A DNA stretch of 64,000 bases from an uncultured Chitinophagaceae bacterium (lineage in GTDB: Bacteria; Bacteroidota; Bacteroidia; Chitinophagales; Chitinophagaceae), in the NCBI GenBank assembly GCA_937907395.1, contig CALCII010000013.1, positions 62,001-126,000 of the forward strand, written 5' to 3'. Under the pieces are notes generated by a model. It worked only from the letters and a program-made list of their open reading frames with translations, had not been told where the DNA came from and did no database searches. Position numbers and translations under genes: made by a program. Position 1 is the stretch's first letter. Each line of letters opens with the position of its first letter. Below are positions 8,323 through 17,268 of the stretch, piece after piece.

Positions 8323-8925
8323 TTGAGTTTGCGTTCTGTAGATACTTCCACTTTTAACGAGTATGCCTCATTGTTTCAAAGAGGTGACGAAAAAGCACTG
8401 GCCTTCTTTTACCACGAGTTCCACCCCACTTTAGCCCTCCATGCCCACCGCTGGATAGAAGACCGCTCTATTGCTGAGGAAATAGCCTCAGAAGCCCTTG
8501 TAAAAACCTGGAAGATGCACTGGAAGCTGGACAGCTATGGAGCCATCCGGGCATACCTGTATAAGGTCGTTCAAAGGGACAGTCTTGCGTACATCCGCAA
8601 GGAAAAGAAAAGAACAGCCATGCACCAGCAATCGCAGCCTTACCAATCCATTTCAGATACCCCGTTTGACCATGTAGTACGCAGCGAGGTGTACCGTATC
8701 ATTCATACCGCCCTTAAAGACCTTTCTCCAGCCAACCGCAAGGTAATCGTCATGCATTACCTGGAAGGCAAAACCACCGGGCAGATAGCACGGGAACTTA
8801 AATTACATCGCAGTACTGTTAATACACAAAAAACCAAAGGATTGGCGGCCCTTCGCAAAAGCCTGCTGCGGCCAATGTTAATCCTGTTTTATCTTATTGT
8901 AAAAATTTTCTTTCCTTTTTCGTAG
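8323..8925 (+). CDS. ECF-type RNA polymerase sigma factor
   Basis: 200 residues. Region 2 (SLFQRGDEKALAFFYHEFHP ... EEIASEALVKTWKMH, about residues 17-70) and region 4 (LKDLSPANRKVIVMHYLEGK, then TGQIARELKLHRSTVNTQKT, about 128-172) are both clear. The start is a TTG; an ATG 11 bases upstream is in another frame. The protein should bind core polymerase and direct it to one or a few promoters, most likely that of the SusC/SusD operon downstream. The next gene encodes its FecR-type anti-sigma partner, as in iron-starvation and polysaccharide signalling clusters of Bacteroidota. A hydrophobic C-terminal tail (MLILFYLIVKIFF) is slightly unusual. Confidence 0.9.
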   Translation: MSLRSVDTSTFNEYASLFQRGDEKALAFFYHEFHPTLALHAHRWIEDRSIAEEIASEALVKTWKMHWKLDSYGAIRAYLYKVVQRDSLAYIRKEKKRTAMHQQSQPYQSISDTPFDHVVRSEVYRIIHTALKDLSPANRKVIVMHYLEGKTTGQIARELKLHRSTVNTQKTKGLAALRKSLLRPMLILFYLIVKIFFPFS

Positions 8926-8978
8926 TACATTTTCTCCTGACTTTACTTTCTCTTATTTGCTTGTTTTAACTTAATAGC

Positions 8979-10178
8979 ATGAAACAAAATCCTTACAGCG
9001 ATATGGATCAACCGGCATACCGTATTGCCTATCTCATAGCGGCTTTTATCAGGAATACAATTACAGAAAAAGAGCATGATGAACTGGATGATTGGGTAAA
9101 CGAAAGCGATGATAATATGCGGCTCTTTGAAGAATTGACGGATGAACGAAACCTTGAAGCCAATCTTGCATGGATGGACAAGGTACAAACGGAACAATCA
9201 TATAAGACCTTGCAGGAAAAAGGTGCATTTGATATACCTCGAAAAAAGTTTCAGCTAAGCCCGGTATGGATAGCGGCGGCAAGTGTTATTCTTATTGTTG
9301 GTGTATTTATTATTTATCGCTTTGCAGGAAACAGCAGTACGGATGATAATAACGTTGCTGTTTCTGATACCACTCAGTTAAAGCCTGGTGGCAACCGGGC
9401 AACACTGACCCTTCCCGATGGTTCCGTTATTGATTTAACAACGGCTAACAACGGAATAATTGAAATTGGTAAAGGCTCTCATGTGAACAAACCGGCCGCT
9501 GGAGAGTTAGTGTATGATGCGGGTGTTAGTACTGATGAAACTCCGTCTATTCATACACTCTCCACACCGGTGGGTGGTCAGTATCAGCTCACACTACCGG
9601 ATGGTAGTAAAGTGTGGCTGAATGCGGCAACAAAATTGAAGTATCCATCGAGGTTTGTTTCCAGTGAACGCAAAGTGGAAATTGATGGCGAAGCTTATTT
9701 TGAAGTAGTAAAAAATGATAAGCAGCCGTTTCGTTTAGTGATGCAGGATGGTTCTACTGTAACAGTATTGGGTACTCATTTTAACGTAATGTCCTACGCT
9801 AACGAAACGCAAAAAGAAATAACACTGCTGGAAGGAAAAGTAGCAGTTGCAAAAAATAATAGTATAGAAAATCTTGAGCCTGGAACACAGGCGATTGTTA
9901 AAACAGATGCAATAACCAAAAGAACCGGAATTGATACGGAAGAAATAACAGCATGGAAAAACGGGCTATTTGTTTTTCATGATGCAACGATTGAATCTAT
10001 CATGAAGCAGGTAGAAAGATGGTATGATGCAAAGGTGGTGTACAAAGGAGATGTGAAACAATTATTCAATGCCAGCATATTGCGGAGCGAACCATTGTCA
10101 AAGCTTCTGCGTTTGCTGGAACTTAACGGATATGTACATTTTAAAATTGAAAACAAAACGATTTATGTATTACCCTGA
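8979..10178 (+). CDS. FecR-family anti-sigma factor
   Basis: 399 residues. A cytoplasmic N-terminal part (about 1-90) should hold the sigma factor. It is followed by one membrane segment (WIAAASVILIVGVFIIYRF, about 93-111), the periplasmic FecR domain (TPVGGQYQLTLPDGSKVWLN ... VEIDGEAYFEVVKND, about 193-255) and a C-terminal DUF4974 domain (about 320-399) that contacts the STN domain of the receptor. Known mechanism: substrate binding to the SusC-like receptor is passed through FecR to release the sigma factor. The gene follows the sigma gene by 53 bases. Confidence 0.93.
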   Translation: MKQNPYSDMDQPAYRIAYLIAAFIRNTITEKEHDELDDWVNESDDNMRLFEELTDERNLEANLAWMDKVQTEQSYKTLQEKGAFDIPRKKFQLSPVWIAAASVILIVGVFIIYRFAGNSSTDDNNVAVSDTTQLKPGGNRATLTLPDGSVIDLTTANNGIIEIGKGSHVNKPAAGELVYDAGVSTDETPSIHTLSTPVGGQYQLTLPDGSKVWLNAATKLKYPSRFVSSERKVEIDGEAYFEVVKNDKQPFRLVMQDGSTVTVLGTHFNVMSYANETQKEITLLEGKVAVAKNNSIENLEPGTQAIVKTDAITKRTGIDTEEITAWKNGLFVFHDATIESIMKQVERWYDAKVVYKGDVKQLFNASILRSEPLSKLLRLLELNGYVHFKIENKTIYVLP

Positions 10179-10213
10179 CGATTAAATAAACCAACGGTTA
10201 ATACAAACAAAAA

Positions 10214-10240
10214 GCCGGAAGTGTTACTAGCACTGCCGGC
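10214..10240. terminator. hairpin between fecR and susC
   Basis: GCCGGAAGTG and CACTGCCGGC form a ten-pair stem with one mismatch and a 7-base loop. No T-run follows on the plus strand. It may end the sigma/FecR transcript or attenuate read-through into susC. Confidence 0.45.
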
Positions 10241-10311
10241 GGAGTTTGGGTTAACCCTTACTATCAACTGAGGCTATCAACTGAATTCAGAAACCCAAAC
10301 ATTACAAAGCT

Positions 10312-13300
10312 ATGCAAATTATTACTGCGGGGGAAAGACTAAAGTGCATACTAACTATGAAACTTTTAATCCTGTTTACCGTAATCACCTGCCTTCAGGC
10401 TTCTGCAAGAAGCTATGGTCAAACAGTATCTTTATCTCTCCAAAACGCTCCGTTAGAAAAAGCCTTTAAAGAAATAAAAAGGCAAACCGGTTACTCATTT
10501 GTTTATACAAGGGCACAACTTAAAAACACCAGCCCTATTACATACCAGGTAACCAACGGCTCTTTAAAAGATGTTCTTGAACAGTGTTTCCGTAATCAAC
10601 CGCTTTCTTTCGTAATAGAAGATAAGTATATCGTTGTGCAGAATAAAAGCAGTACAACTTTTGCTGTGCCACCCGAAACGAAACAAATTCCAATTGATAT
10701 CAGAGGAAAAGTTGTTGGAGAAAATGGGGAGCCATTACCAGGTGTAACTATTACTGCAAAAAAATCAAACAAAGTAACTTCTACAAACGAACAAGGTGAA
10801 TTTCTCCTGAAAGGGATAGATGAAGAAGATATTCTTGCAATATCAAGTGTAGGGTATTATAAAGAAGAAGTTGAAGTAAATAGCCAAACTTTCATATTAA
10901 TACGACTTAGGCTTTTCATAGGAAATCTTGATGAGACGATTGTTATTGGGTATGGCAAAACCACAAGGAGACTTAGTACAGGAAATGTGAGTAAAGTGTC
11001 ATCGCAAGAAATCAACCGTCAACCTGTATCAAATCCACTTGCCACATTACACGGAAGAGTTCCTGGCCTGATCGTAACACAATCAAGCGGCATCTCTGGT
11101 TCCTCCATTAAAATTCAGATAAGGGGTCAAAATTCATTAACACAAGGCTCTGAGCCATTGTTTATTATTGATGGAGTACCCTTTGCTGCAAACAACCAGT
11201 CAGTTAACAATCTCACTTCAATTCTAACCACTGGAATTGCCGCTGGCTTGAGTCCGTTTTCCAGCATTAATCCGCAGGATATAGAAAGTATAGAAATTTT
11301 AAAGGACGCTGATGCCACTGCGATCTACGGAAGTCGAGGTGCAAATGGGGTGGTTTTAATTACAACAAAAAAAGGGAAGGCAGGTAAAACTAAAGTAACT
11401 GCAAATTTTTATTCAGGTTGGAGCAAAGTCACACGGACAATGAACATGCTTACTACCAAAAGCTATTTACAAATGCGGAGAGAAGCATTTGCAAACGATG
11501 GACTAACTCCATCATCCGATCCAGCTTCTGTCGGATATGCACCAGATCTGTTGCTATGGGACACGTTAAGAAATACAGATTTCAAAAAACTGATGATAGG
11601 CGGAACTGCTTTTGCCTATAATGGCCAGGCAACAATCTCCGGCGGAAATCAAAATATTCAATTCTTATTGAGTAATAATTTTAATCATGAAGGCACTGTA
11701 TTTCCGGGAGACATGGCACTTAACAGAGTGTCATTTAATAACAATATTAGTTATACAGGGGATAACAAAAAATTCTCCGTTCAATTTACCGGCAATTATT
11801 CTAATACAAAAAACAATCTTATCAACGCTTCGGTATCTTCATTTTTGTTATTGCCACCAAATGCGCCTCCCCTTTATACTGATGACGGAAAATTAAACTG
11901 GGAAGAAAACAGCATCGCTTTTGAGAATCCATTGGCATATTTACTTCGAAAATATTCCGCAGAAACTGAAAACTTGTTAAGCCGAATACAGATTGAATAT
12001 AAAGTTCTTCCGGAACTTTCTTTAAAAGCAAGTTTTGGTTACAACTCGATGTTAGTTGCTGAAGAATCAATTAGTCCGATTGCCGCTCAAAATCCAATAA
12101 ATAATCCAGTGGGGACTTTAAGTTTAGGAAATAATAATTTCAAAAGTTGGATTGTAGAACCTCAGGCTGAATATCGATGTAACATCGGTAAAGGAACACT
12201 CAGCATTCTCGCAGGAACATCATTTCAGAAAAACATAAGAAAGGGATTGTTTATCGAAGCGTCTGGTTATGTAAATGACAACCTAATTAGGTCGCTTGTT
12301 GGTGGTACAATAACTGCGAAACGTAACAATCTTACAGAATATAAGTATCAAGCTGTTTTTGGAAGAATCAATTACAATCTAAATAAAAAATATTTGTTCA
12401 ATCTTACAGGAAGAAGGGATGGCTCAAGTCGTTTTGGCCCAGGAAAGCAGTTTGCGAATTTTGGCGCAGTAGGATTTGGCTGGCTGTTTCACAAGGAGCG
12501 ATTCCTTGAAAAAAACCTCCATTTTCTCAGCTATGGAAAACTAAGATCGAGCTATGGAATAACTGGGAATGATCAGATCGGAGATTACAATTATTTAGAC
12601 TTTTGGAATATCAATAGTAACACCTATCAGGGTTCGCAAACATTAAATCCATCTGGTCTTTTTAATGCAGATTATGGATGGGAATCCAATCGGAAATTTG
12701 AAATAGGACTTGAATTAGGATTTATTAAAGACCGCATATTGCTTACTGCATCGTTCTTTGACAATAAAAGCGATAACCAGCTTGTTAGTTACAGGTTACC
12801 TGGTCAAACGGGTTTCCCAAGCATTACGAAAAATTTTCCTGCACTTATTCAGAATAAAGGATTTGAATTTGAATTTATTGCCTATCCATATAAAAGCGAG
12901 TATCTAATCTGGATGACTTCTATAAACATAAGCATTCCCAAAAACAAGTTGATTTCATTTCCGTTACTTTCTAGTTCAAGCTATGCTTCAACTTATGTAG
13001 AAGGCAAATCGCTGAACTTGATTTATCAGTTACATTCACTTGGTGTTGATCCAACAAGCGGAGTTTTCAATTTCGAAGACGTTAATAGGGACAATGTAAT
13101 AAGCATACCGGGCGATTTCAGAGTTATGGGAAATATTGATCCGGTTTATTATGGTGGATTTCGTAATAATATTTCTTATAAAAACATAGAGCTTGATTTT
13201 TTATTTGAGTTCAAAAAGCAAACCGGAAGAAATTTTTTGTATTCAATCTATGGAAACAACTTCCTTCCAGGATTTATGAGTAATCAGCCAGTAGCGGTTT

Positions 13301-13632
13301 TAAACCGCTGGCAAAAAACAGGCGACTTAAGTGACGTACAAAAATTTACTGCAGTAACTACAAGCCTTGCGTATGAAAACAGAAACAACTTCCGGGCTTC
13401 TAACGGGGTATATAGCGATGCGTCATTTGCGAGATTAAAAACTCTTTCTCTTTCCTGGCACTTACCAACATCGCTCTTTGGGAAATCAAAATCAATCGAA
13501 TCACGTATTTATATTCATGGGCAAAATCTACTTACACTAACAAAGTATAAAGGATCAGATCCTGAAGTGCAGAATTTATATGTTTTGCCGCCATTAAAAA
13601 CAATTGCAGCTGGAGTTCAAATAACTTTTTAA
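10312..13632 (+). CDS. SusC/RagA-family TonB-dependent outer-membrane receptor with STN domain
   Basis: 1106 residues. The start at 10312 gives an extended n-region; an ATG at 10357 opens directly onto a signal peptide (KLLILFTVITCLQASA) and is equally possible. Order: signal peptide; STN signalling domain (about 47-112, LSLQNAPLEKAFKEIKRQTG); carboxypeptidase-regulatory-like domain (about 125-200, IRGKVVGENGEPLPGVTI); plug (about 225-350, with IQIRGQNSL and SEPLFIIDGVPFA); and a beta-barrel to the C-terminal F. It should import a ligand too large for porins, powered by TonB, with the SusD lipoprotein as lid, and signal through FecR. The ligand is unknown; no glycosidase or peptidase gene is nearby. 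Confidence 0.95.
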   Translation: MQIITAGERLKCILTMKLLILFTVITCLQASARSYGQTVSLSLQNAPLEKAFKEIKRQTGYSFVYTRAQLKNTSPITYQVTNGSLKDVLEQCFRNQPLSFVIEDKYIVVQNKSSTTFAVPPETKQIPIDIRGKVVGENGEPLPGVTITAKKSNKVTSTNEQGEFLLKGIDEEDILAISSVGYYKEEVEVNSQTFILIRLRLFIGNLDETIVIGYGKTTRRLSTGNVSKVSSQEINRQPVSNPLATLHGRVPGLIVTQSSGISGSSIKIQIRGQNSLTQGSEPLFIIDGVPFAANNQSVNNLTSILTTGIAAGLSPFSSINPQDIESIEILKDADATAIYGSRGANGVVLITTKKGKAGKTKVTANFYSGWSKVTRTMNMLTTKSYLQMRREAFANDGLTPSSDPASVGYAPDLLLWDTLRNTDFKKLMIGGTAFAYNGQATISGGNQNIQFLLSNNFNHEGTVFPGDMALNRVSFNNNISYTGDNKKFSVQFTGNYSNTKNNLINASVSSFLLLPPNAPPLYTDDGKLNWEENSIAFENPLAYLLRKYSAETENLLSRIQIEYKVLPELSLKASFGYNSMLVAEESISPIAAQNPINNPVGTLSLGNNNFKSWIVEPQAEYRCNIGKGTLSILAGTSFQKNIRKGLFIEASGYVNDNLIRSLVGGTITAKRNNLTEYKYQAVFGRINYNLNKKYLFNLTGRRDGSSRFGPGKQFANFGAVGFGWLFHKERFLEKNLHFLSYGKLRSSYGITGNDQIGDYNYLDFWNINSNTYQGSQTLNPSGLFNADYGWESNRKFEIGLELGFIKDRILLTASFFDNKSDNQLVSYRLPGQTGFPSITKNFPALIQNKGFEFEFIAYPYKSEYLIWMTSINISIPKNKLISFPLLSSSSYASTYVEGKSLNLIYQLHSLGVDPTSGVFNFEDVNRDNVISIPGDFRVMGNIDPVYYGGFRNNISYKNIELDFLFEFKKQTGRNFLYSIYGNNFLPGFMSNQPVAVLNRWQKTGDLSDVQKFTAVTTSLAYENRNNFRASNGVYSDASFARLKTLSLSWHLPTSLFGKSKSIESRIYIHGQNLLTLTKYKGSDPEVQNLYVLPPLKTIAAGVQITF

Positions 13633-13641
13633 AAGATTCTT

Positions 13642-15027
13642 ATGAAAAAAATAAAGATATTCCGAATTATAGCGATAACAGTAATATTGTTTCAAAGTAG
13701 TTCCTGTAAAAAAATGCTTGAAGTTGATGAACCAATTGACAGAACATCTTCTGAGTTGATTTTTTCAAATGATAAGACCGCAACAGCAGCGGTATTAGGA
13801 ATATATACACAGATGATGATTACATTTCCAGTGATTTCATCGGGAGGAGTGACAATATTTACAGCTCTTACATCAGACGAACTTTATAACACAAGTATCG
13901 CCGATCCTAATATCACTGAATTTACCAATAATGCTATATCACCTGCTAATGGCATTTCTGCTGCTGATTTCTGGTTAAAAGGATATAACATTATATACCA
14001 AGCAAATGCCTGTATAGAGGGTCTTTCAAACAATACATTCTTGACAGCTTCCGTAAAAAATCAATTACTAGGAGAGTCAAAGTTCATTAGGGCATTCATT
14101 TATTTCTACTTGATTAATATATATGGGGATGTCCCTTTAGTTACAAGAACAGACTATAGAGAGAATATGAGCATGCCAAGAACAAACAAAGATTTAGTCT
14201 ATGAACAAATCATTAATGACTTAAAGGATGCAAAGACTTTGCTCTTAGCTTCATACCCCACACAAGGTGCTGTACGACCAAATAGGTGGACTGCGTCGGC
14301 ATTATTAAGCAGAGTTTTTTTATACCAGCAAAAATGGCAATTAGCAGAAGCTGAAGCGACGGCCATTATCAATTCAGGAAGTTACACACTTCATAATAAC
14401 TTGAACAGTGTATTCTTATCCGGTAGTAGTGAAGCTATATGGCAAATTATTCCCGCAACTCCAGGATTTAACACTACTGAAGCCAGGTATTTGATTCCTA
14501 CTGCATCAGCTTCTACCAGACCGAATTATCCAATTACAAGTTATTTGTTGAATAGTTTTGAAGCAGGAGATCAAAGAAAAGTTAGCTGGACTAAATCGAA
14601 AACTGTTTCAGGACAAACCTACTTTTACCCGTATAAATATAAGGTGAGAAATTTGAACGAACCTGTAACAGAATACTACATGGTGTTCAGATTAACTGAA
14701 CAATTCCTAATCAGAGCTGAATGTTATGCTCACCTAAATGATTTAAGTCGCTCAAAAGCTGATATAGATCTAATTCGAAGCAGAGCATCGCTTCCCAGCA
14801 CATCTGCATCGACACAAACGGATTTATTACTTGCAATAGAACGAGAAAGGCGGATCGAGTTTTTTGCCGAATGGGGACATCGGTGGTTTGATCTTAATAG
14901 AACAGGAAGGTCTGATCAGATTCTCCCCCCAATTAAAAGTGGATGGCAAGCGACTGATAAGCTTTATCCAATTCCTCTCACAGAGATAAGGTTAAACCCG
15001 TCACTGACACAAAATCCGGGATACTAA
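13642..15027 (+). CDS. SusD/RagB-family outer-membrane lipoprotein
   Basis: 461 residues. A lipoprotein signal peptide ends in SSSC (about residue 22), so the mature protein is lipid-anchored at the cell surface. The TPR-like helical SusD fold is supported by FWLKGYNIIYQANACIEGL, GESKFIRAFIYFYLINIYGD (about 150-170) and the C-terminal RRIEFFAEWGHRWFDLNRTG (about 405-425), all typical of the family. It acts as the lid of the SusC transporter. It begins 9 bases after susC, so the two are co-expressed. The ligand cannot be told from the sequence. Confidence 0.95.
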   Translation: MKKIKIFRIIAITVILFQSSSCKKMLEVDEPIDRTSSELIFSNDKTATAAVLGIYTQMMITFPVISSGGVTIFTALTSDELYNTSIADPNITEFTNNAISPANGISAADFWLKGYNIIYQANACIEGLSNNTFLTASVKNQLLGESKFIRAFIYFYLINIYGDVPLVTRTDYRENMSMPRTNKDLVYEQIINDLKDAKTLLLASYPTQGAVRPNRWTASALLSRVFLYQQKWQLAEAEATAIINSGSYTLHNNLNSVFLSGSSEAIWQIIPATPGFNTTEARYLIPTASASTRPNYPITSYLLNSFEAGDQRKVSWTKSKTVSGQTYFYPYKYKVRNLNEPVTEYYMVFRLTEQFLIRAECYAHLNDLSRSKADIDLIRSRASLPSTSASTQTDLLLAIERERRIEFFAEWGHRWFDLNRTGRSDQILPPIKSGWQATDKLYPIPLTEIRLNPSLTQNPGY

Positions 15028-15060
15028 CAAAGTTTTATTCAACGTAAAAAAATAATTGGT

Positions 15061-16323
15061 ATGAAATTATTCAGGCCATACAGGCTGTTACTTGTCCTTA
15101 CAACACTATTTACTAATGAAAATATAGCTCAAGGTATACAGATTGGCGATAATTGCCCAGATATAGAAATCAAGCAAATCATTAACTATCCATCAGGCAC
15201 TGCAAGGCTTTCAGATTTTAAAGGTAAAGCTATCTTAGTTGATTTCTGGTTCTCTGCCTGTTCCGCATGTATTGAAGTAATGCCCAAACTTGATTCTCTC
15301 CAAAGGGAATTCGGCAAAGATCTTCAGATATTATTAGTCAACTATGAATCTGAGGAAAAGGTTCGAAATACCTTTAAAAAAATACAGCGACTAAACGGAG
15401 TCAATCTTCCGTCTGTTGTATCTGACACATTGTTAAGTCTATTATTTCCACATCGGTCATCGCCTCATGAGATTTGGATTGATAAAAACGGTAAGGTTAA
15501 AGCTATCACTGACCATATTTCCGTGACTCGAAAAAATATTAAGGACTTAATTGCTGGAAAAGAAATAAGTCTTCCAATAAAAAAAGACGATATGGAATAT
15601 AGTAGCGACGCACTCCTAGCAACCAGCTCTAAGGATGAATTTTTATTAAGATACTCATGCATTACAACTTATCAGTCAGGACTATCAGGATCAATTGGCA
15701 TGAACTTAAGACCAGATAATTCTATTTTGCAGGCAAGGGCGAAGAATGCATCCTTGCAAGCACTTTATATCTTGGCATATGGCCAATGGGCTAAAGACTT
15801 TCACAACAACCGTGTTATTCTCGATATAAAAGACTCAATCATGTTCAAGCCCAACACAAATAATTCTCACCTCTTTTGTTATGATAGTTGGTGGAAAGAT
15901 ACCTCCCGATCTAAGGCCCTGAAAGAAATGCAGCACCAGTTAGACATTTTTTTCAATATTAAGAGTAATATGAAAAAAAGAGAAATGCCGTGTTTAATAC
16001 TCAAAAGAATCATTAGCACTCGCAGCCCAATATCGGAGGACAAAAAGAAAAGAGCCGATAGTTACATAGAGAATAACGAACTAATTGTAGTAAATGTTCG
16101 TCTAAAACAATTGATAGAAAACCACTTGAATTATGGCCTTTATGCATGGGCACCATTTCAGTTTATTGACGAAACCGGAATAACTGAACGAGTATCGGTT
16201 GTTCTGCCCGCAAAATTTGAAAGTATCGATCAGACAAACCGGTACTTAAAAAAATATGGATTAGAACTATTTTTAGAGCAGCGACTTATAGAAGTTATAG
16301 TATTAAGTGATAATGAGCATTAA
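15061..16323 (+). CDS. TlpA/AhpC-type thioredoxin-fold protein with extra C-terminal domain
   Basis: 420 residues. A signal peptide (about 1-24) precedes a TlpA-like thioredoxin domain (about 27-175). Its active-site stretch is VDFWFSACSACIEVMPKLD, with the C-x-x-C pair in CSAC, and the cis-Pro region is SSPHEIW. The remaining 245 residues do not match a family I know; they carry few Cys and may be a dedicated binding domain. Placement 33 bases after susD suggests a periplasmic thiol-disulfide step tied to the imported substrate. Long thioredoxin-fold proteins of this kind are common third genes of SusC/SusD units in Bacteroidota. Confidence 0.85.
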   Translation: MKLFRPYRLLLVLTTLFTNENIAQGIQIGDNCPDIEIKQIINYPSGTARLSDFKGKAILVDFWFSACSACIEVMPKLDSLQREFGKDLQILLVNYESEEKVRNTFKKIQRLNGVNLPSVVSDTLLSLLFPHRSSPHEIWIDKNGKVKAITDHISVTRKNIKDLIAGKEISLPIKKDDMEYSSDALLATSSKDEFLLRYSCITTYQSGLSGSIGMNLRPDNSILQARAKNASLQALYILAYGQWAKDFHNNRVILDIKDSIMFKPNTNNSHLFCYDSWWKDTSRSKALKEMQHQLDIFFNIKSNMKKREMPCLILKRIISTRSPISEDKKKRADSYIENNELIVVNVRLKQLIENHLNYGLYAWAPFQFIDETGITERVSVVLPAKFESIDQTNRYLKKYGLELFLEQRLIEVIVLSDNEH

Positions 16324-16337
16324 TGAATGTAATAAAT

Positions 16338-16376
16338 CATAGGAGCAACAGACATTGGTTTACTGTTGCTCCTATG
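16338..16376. terminator. bidirectional terminator hairpin
   Basis: Perfect 14-bp inverted repeat CATAGGAGCAACAG / CTGTTGCTCCTATG with an 11-base loop, placed between the convergent thioredoxin gene (stop 16323) and DUF6520 gene (stop 16399). Confidence 0.75.
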
Positions 16377-16398
16377 CAAAGCCCTCTAAAAATTGAAG

Positions 16399-16668
16399 CT
16401 ATTGACCTCCAGTTTTAAGCATGTCCGAGAGTCTGGTTCCTGCAGGTTCTTCTTCGGGAGTAATGCTTGTCCAGACCTGGGCGCAAAAAATCTGATTGCC
16501 CGGGCAAAGTTGAGCATCTAAAGTAGCATACTCCCCACTTCCAAGAAAGTTTCCATTGGCGTCAAACGCATAAACAGTGGAGAATGTTGATTTTGACTGT
16601 GGTGTCGCAAAAGCGAAGCTAACCGTGGCCACAATCAATGCCAAGAATAGAAAACGAAATCTTTTCAT
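16399..16668 (-). CDS. DUF6520-like small secreted protein
   Basis: 89 residues: a signal peptide (FLFLALIVATVSFAFA, about 6-21) and a short mature part with a single Cys pair (LCPGNQIFCAQVW). Short proteins of this layout in Bacteroidota are grouped as DUF6520; the assignment is by eye. It lies 37 bases after the MauE/DoxX gene, which encodes a membrane redox protein, so the two Cys may form a disulfide handled by that partner. This is an inference from gene order. The role is unknown. Confidence 0.7.
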   Translation of the reverse strand: MKRFRFLFLALIVATVSFAFATPQSKSTFSTVYAFDANGNFLGSGEYATLDAQLCPGNQIFCAQVWTSITPEEEPAGTRLSDMLKTGGQ

Positions 16669-16705
16669 AAAATTGTTTTTAATGATTACTAAAATGCCTA
16701 CTTTT

Positions 16706-17170
16706 TTATGCAGGTGTTCGGCGATGCCTGTTTATTGCAATAAGAACGTTATTTGATTTTTTAGACAATATCCATGCAATAGCAGAAAATATCAGTAATA
16801 CTATATTCAGAATTAAGTGTTGCTGCCAGGACAATAATTTGATTACACCCCCGCAATTGCATGGAAGATTTGATGTTGTTGATATCATGTAGGCGATATA
16901 AATAGTAAATAATAAAATCAACAGCAAAGATGATAAGAGCCCGATTTTTCTTGTTGCTGAGAAGCACAGTAAAAAGACAATTACTATTTCAACAAGTGGC
17001 ACTGCGTATGAGATCGGTAAAGCGAACTTTCCAAGAATAGGAGATTGACGAAGTGAAACTCTAAATGTCTCGACATCTACTATTTTATTAATGGCTGTAT
17101 ATATAAAAAGAATTATTAGCAATGAGGAAACAATTTCAATTACCCATTTAATAAGTGCTACGTGTTTCAT
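16706..17170 (-). CDS. MauE/DoxX-family redox-associated membrane protein
   Basis: 154 residues with four membrane segments (about 10-28, 50-70, 76-96 and 118-138). The conserved TSSNLPCNCGGVIKLLSW motif between segments 3 and 4 is typical of the MauE branch, which is linked with disulfide handling of secreted proteins such as methylamine dehydrogenase. It sits in the same transcription direction as the DUF6520 gene and downstream of an AraC-type regulator, and faces the thioredoxin gene of the SusC/SusD unit. A role in oxidising or reducing the secreted peptide or the thioredoxin is plausible but unproven. Confidence 0.85.
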   Translation of the reverse strand: MKHVALIKWVIEIVSSLLIILFIYTAINKIVDVETFRVSLRQSPILGKFALPISYAVPLVEIVIVFLLCFSATRKIGLLSSLLLILLFTIYIAYMISTTSNLPCNCGGVIKLLSWQQHLILNIVLLIFSAIAWILSKKSNNVLIAINRHRRTPA

Positions 17171-17268
17171 GTATAGGAGTTATGTGCAGCACAAAGTTCC
17201 TCTGTTATTCAATTCATTTTTTACAAATAGATTTGCCTGAAACAATAGAAGTTTTGCGAACGGGATTA

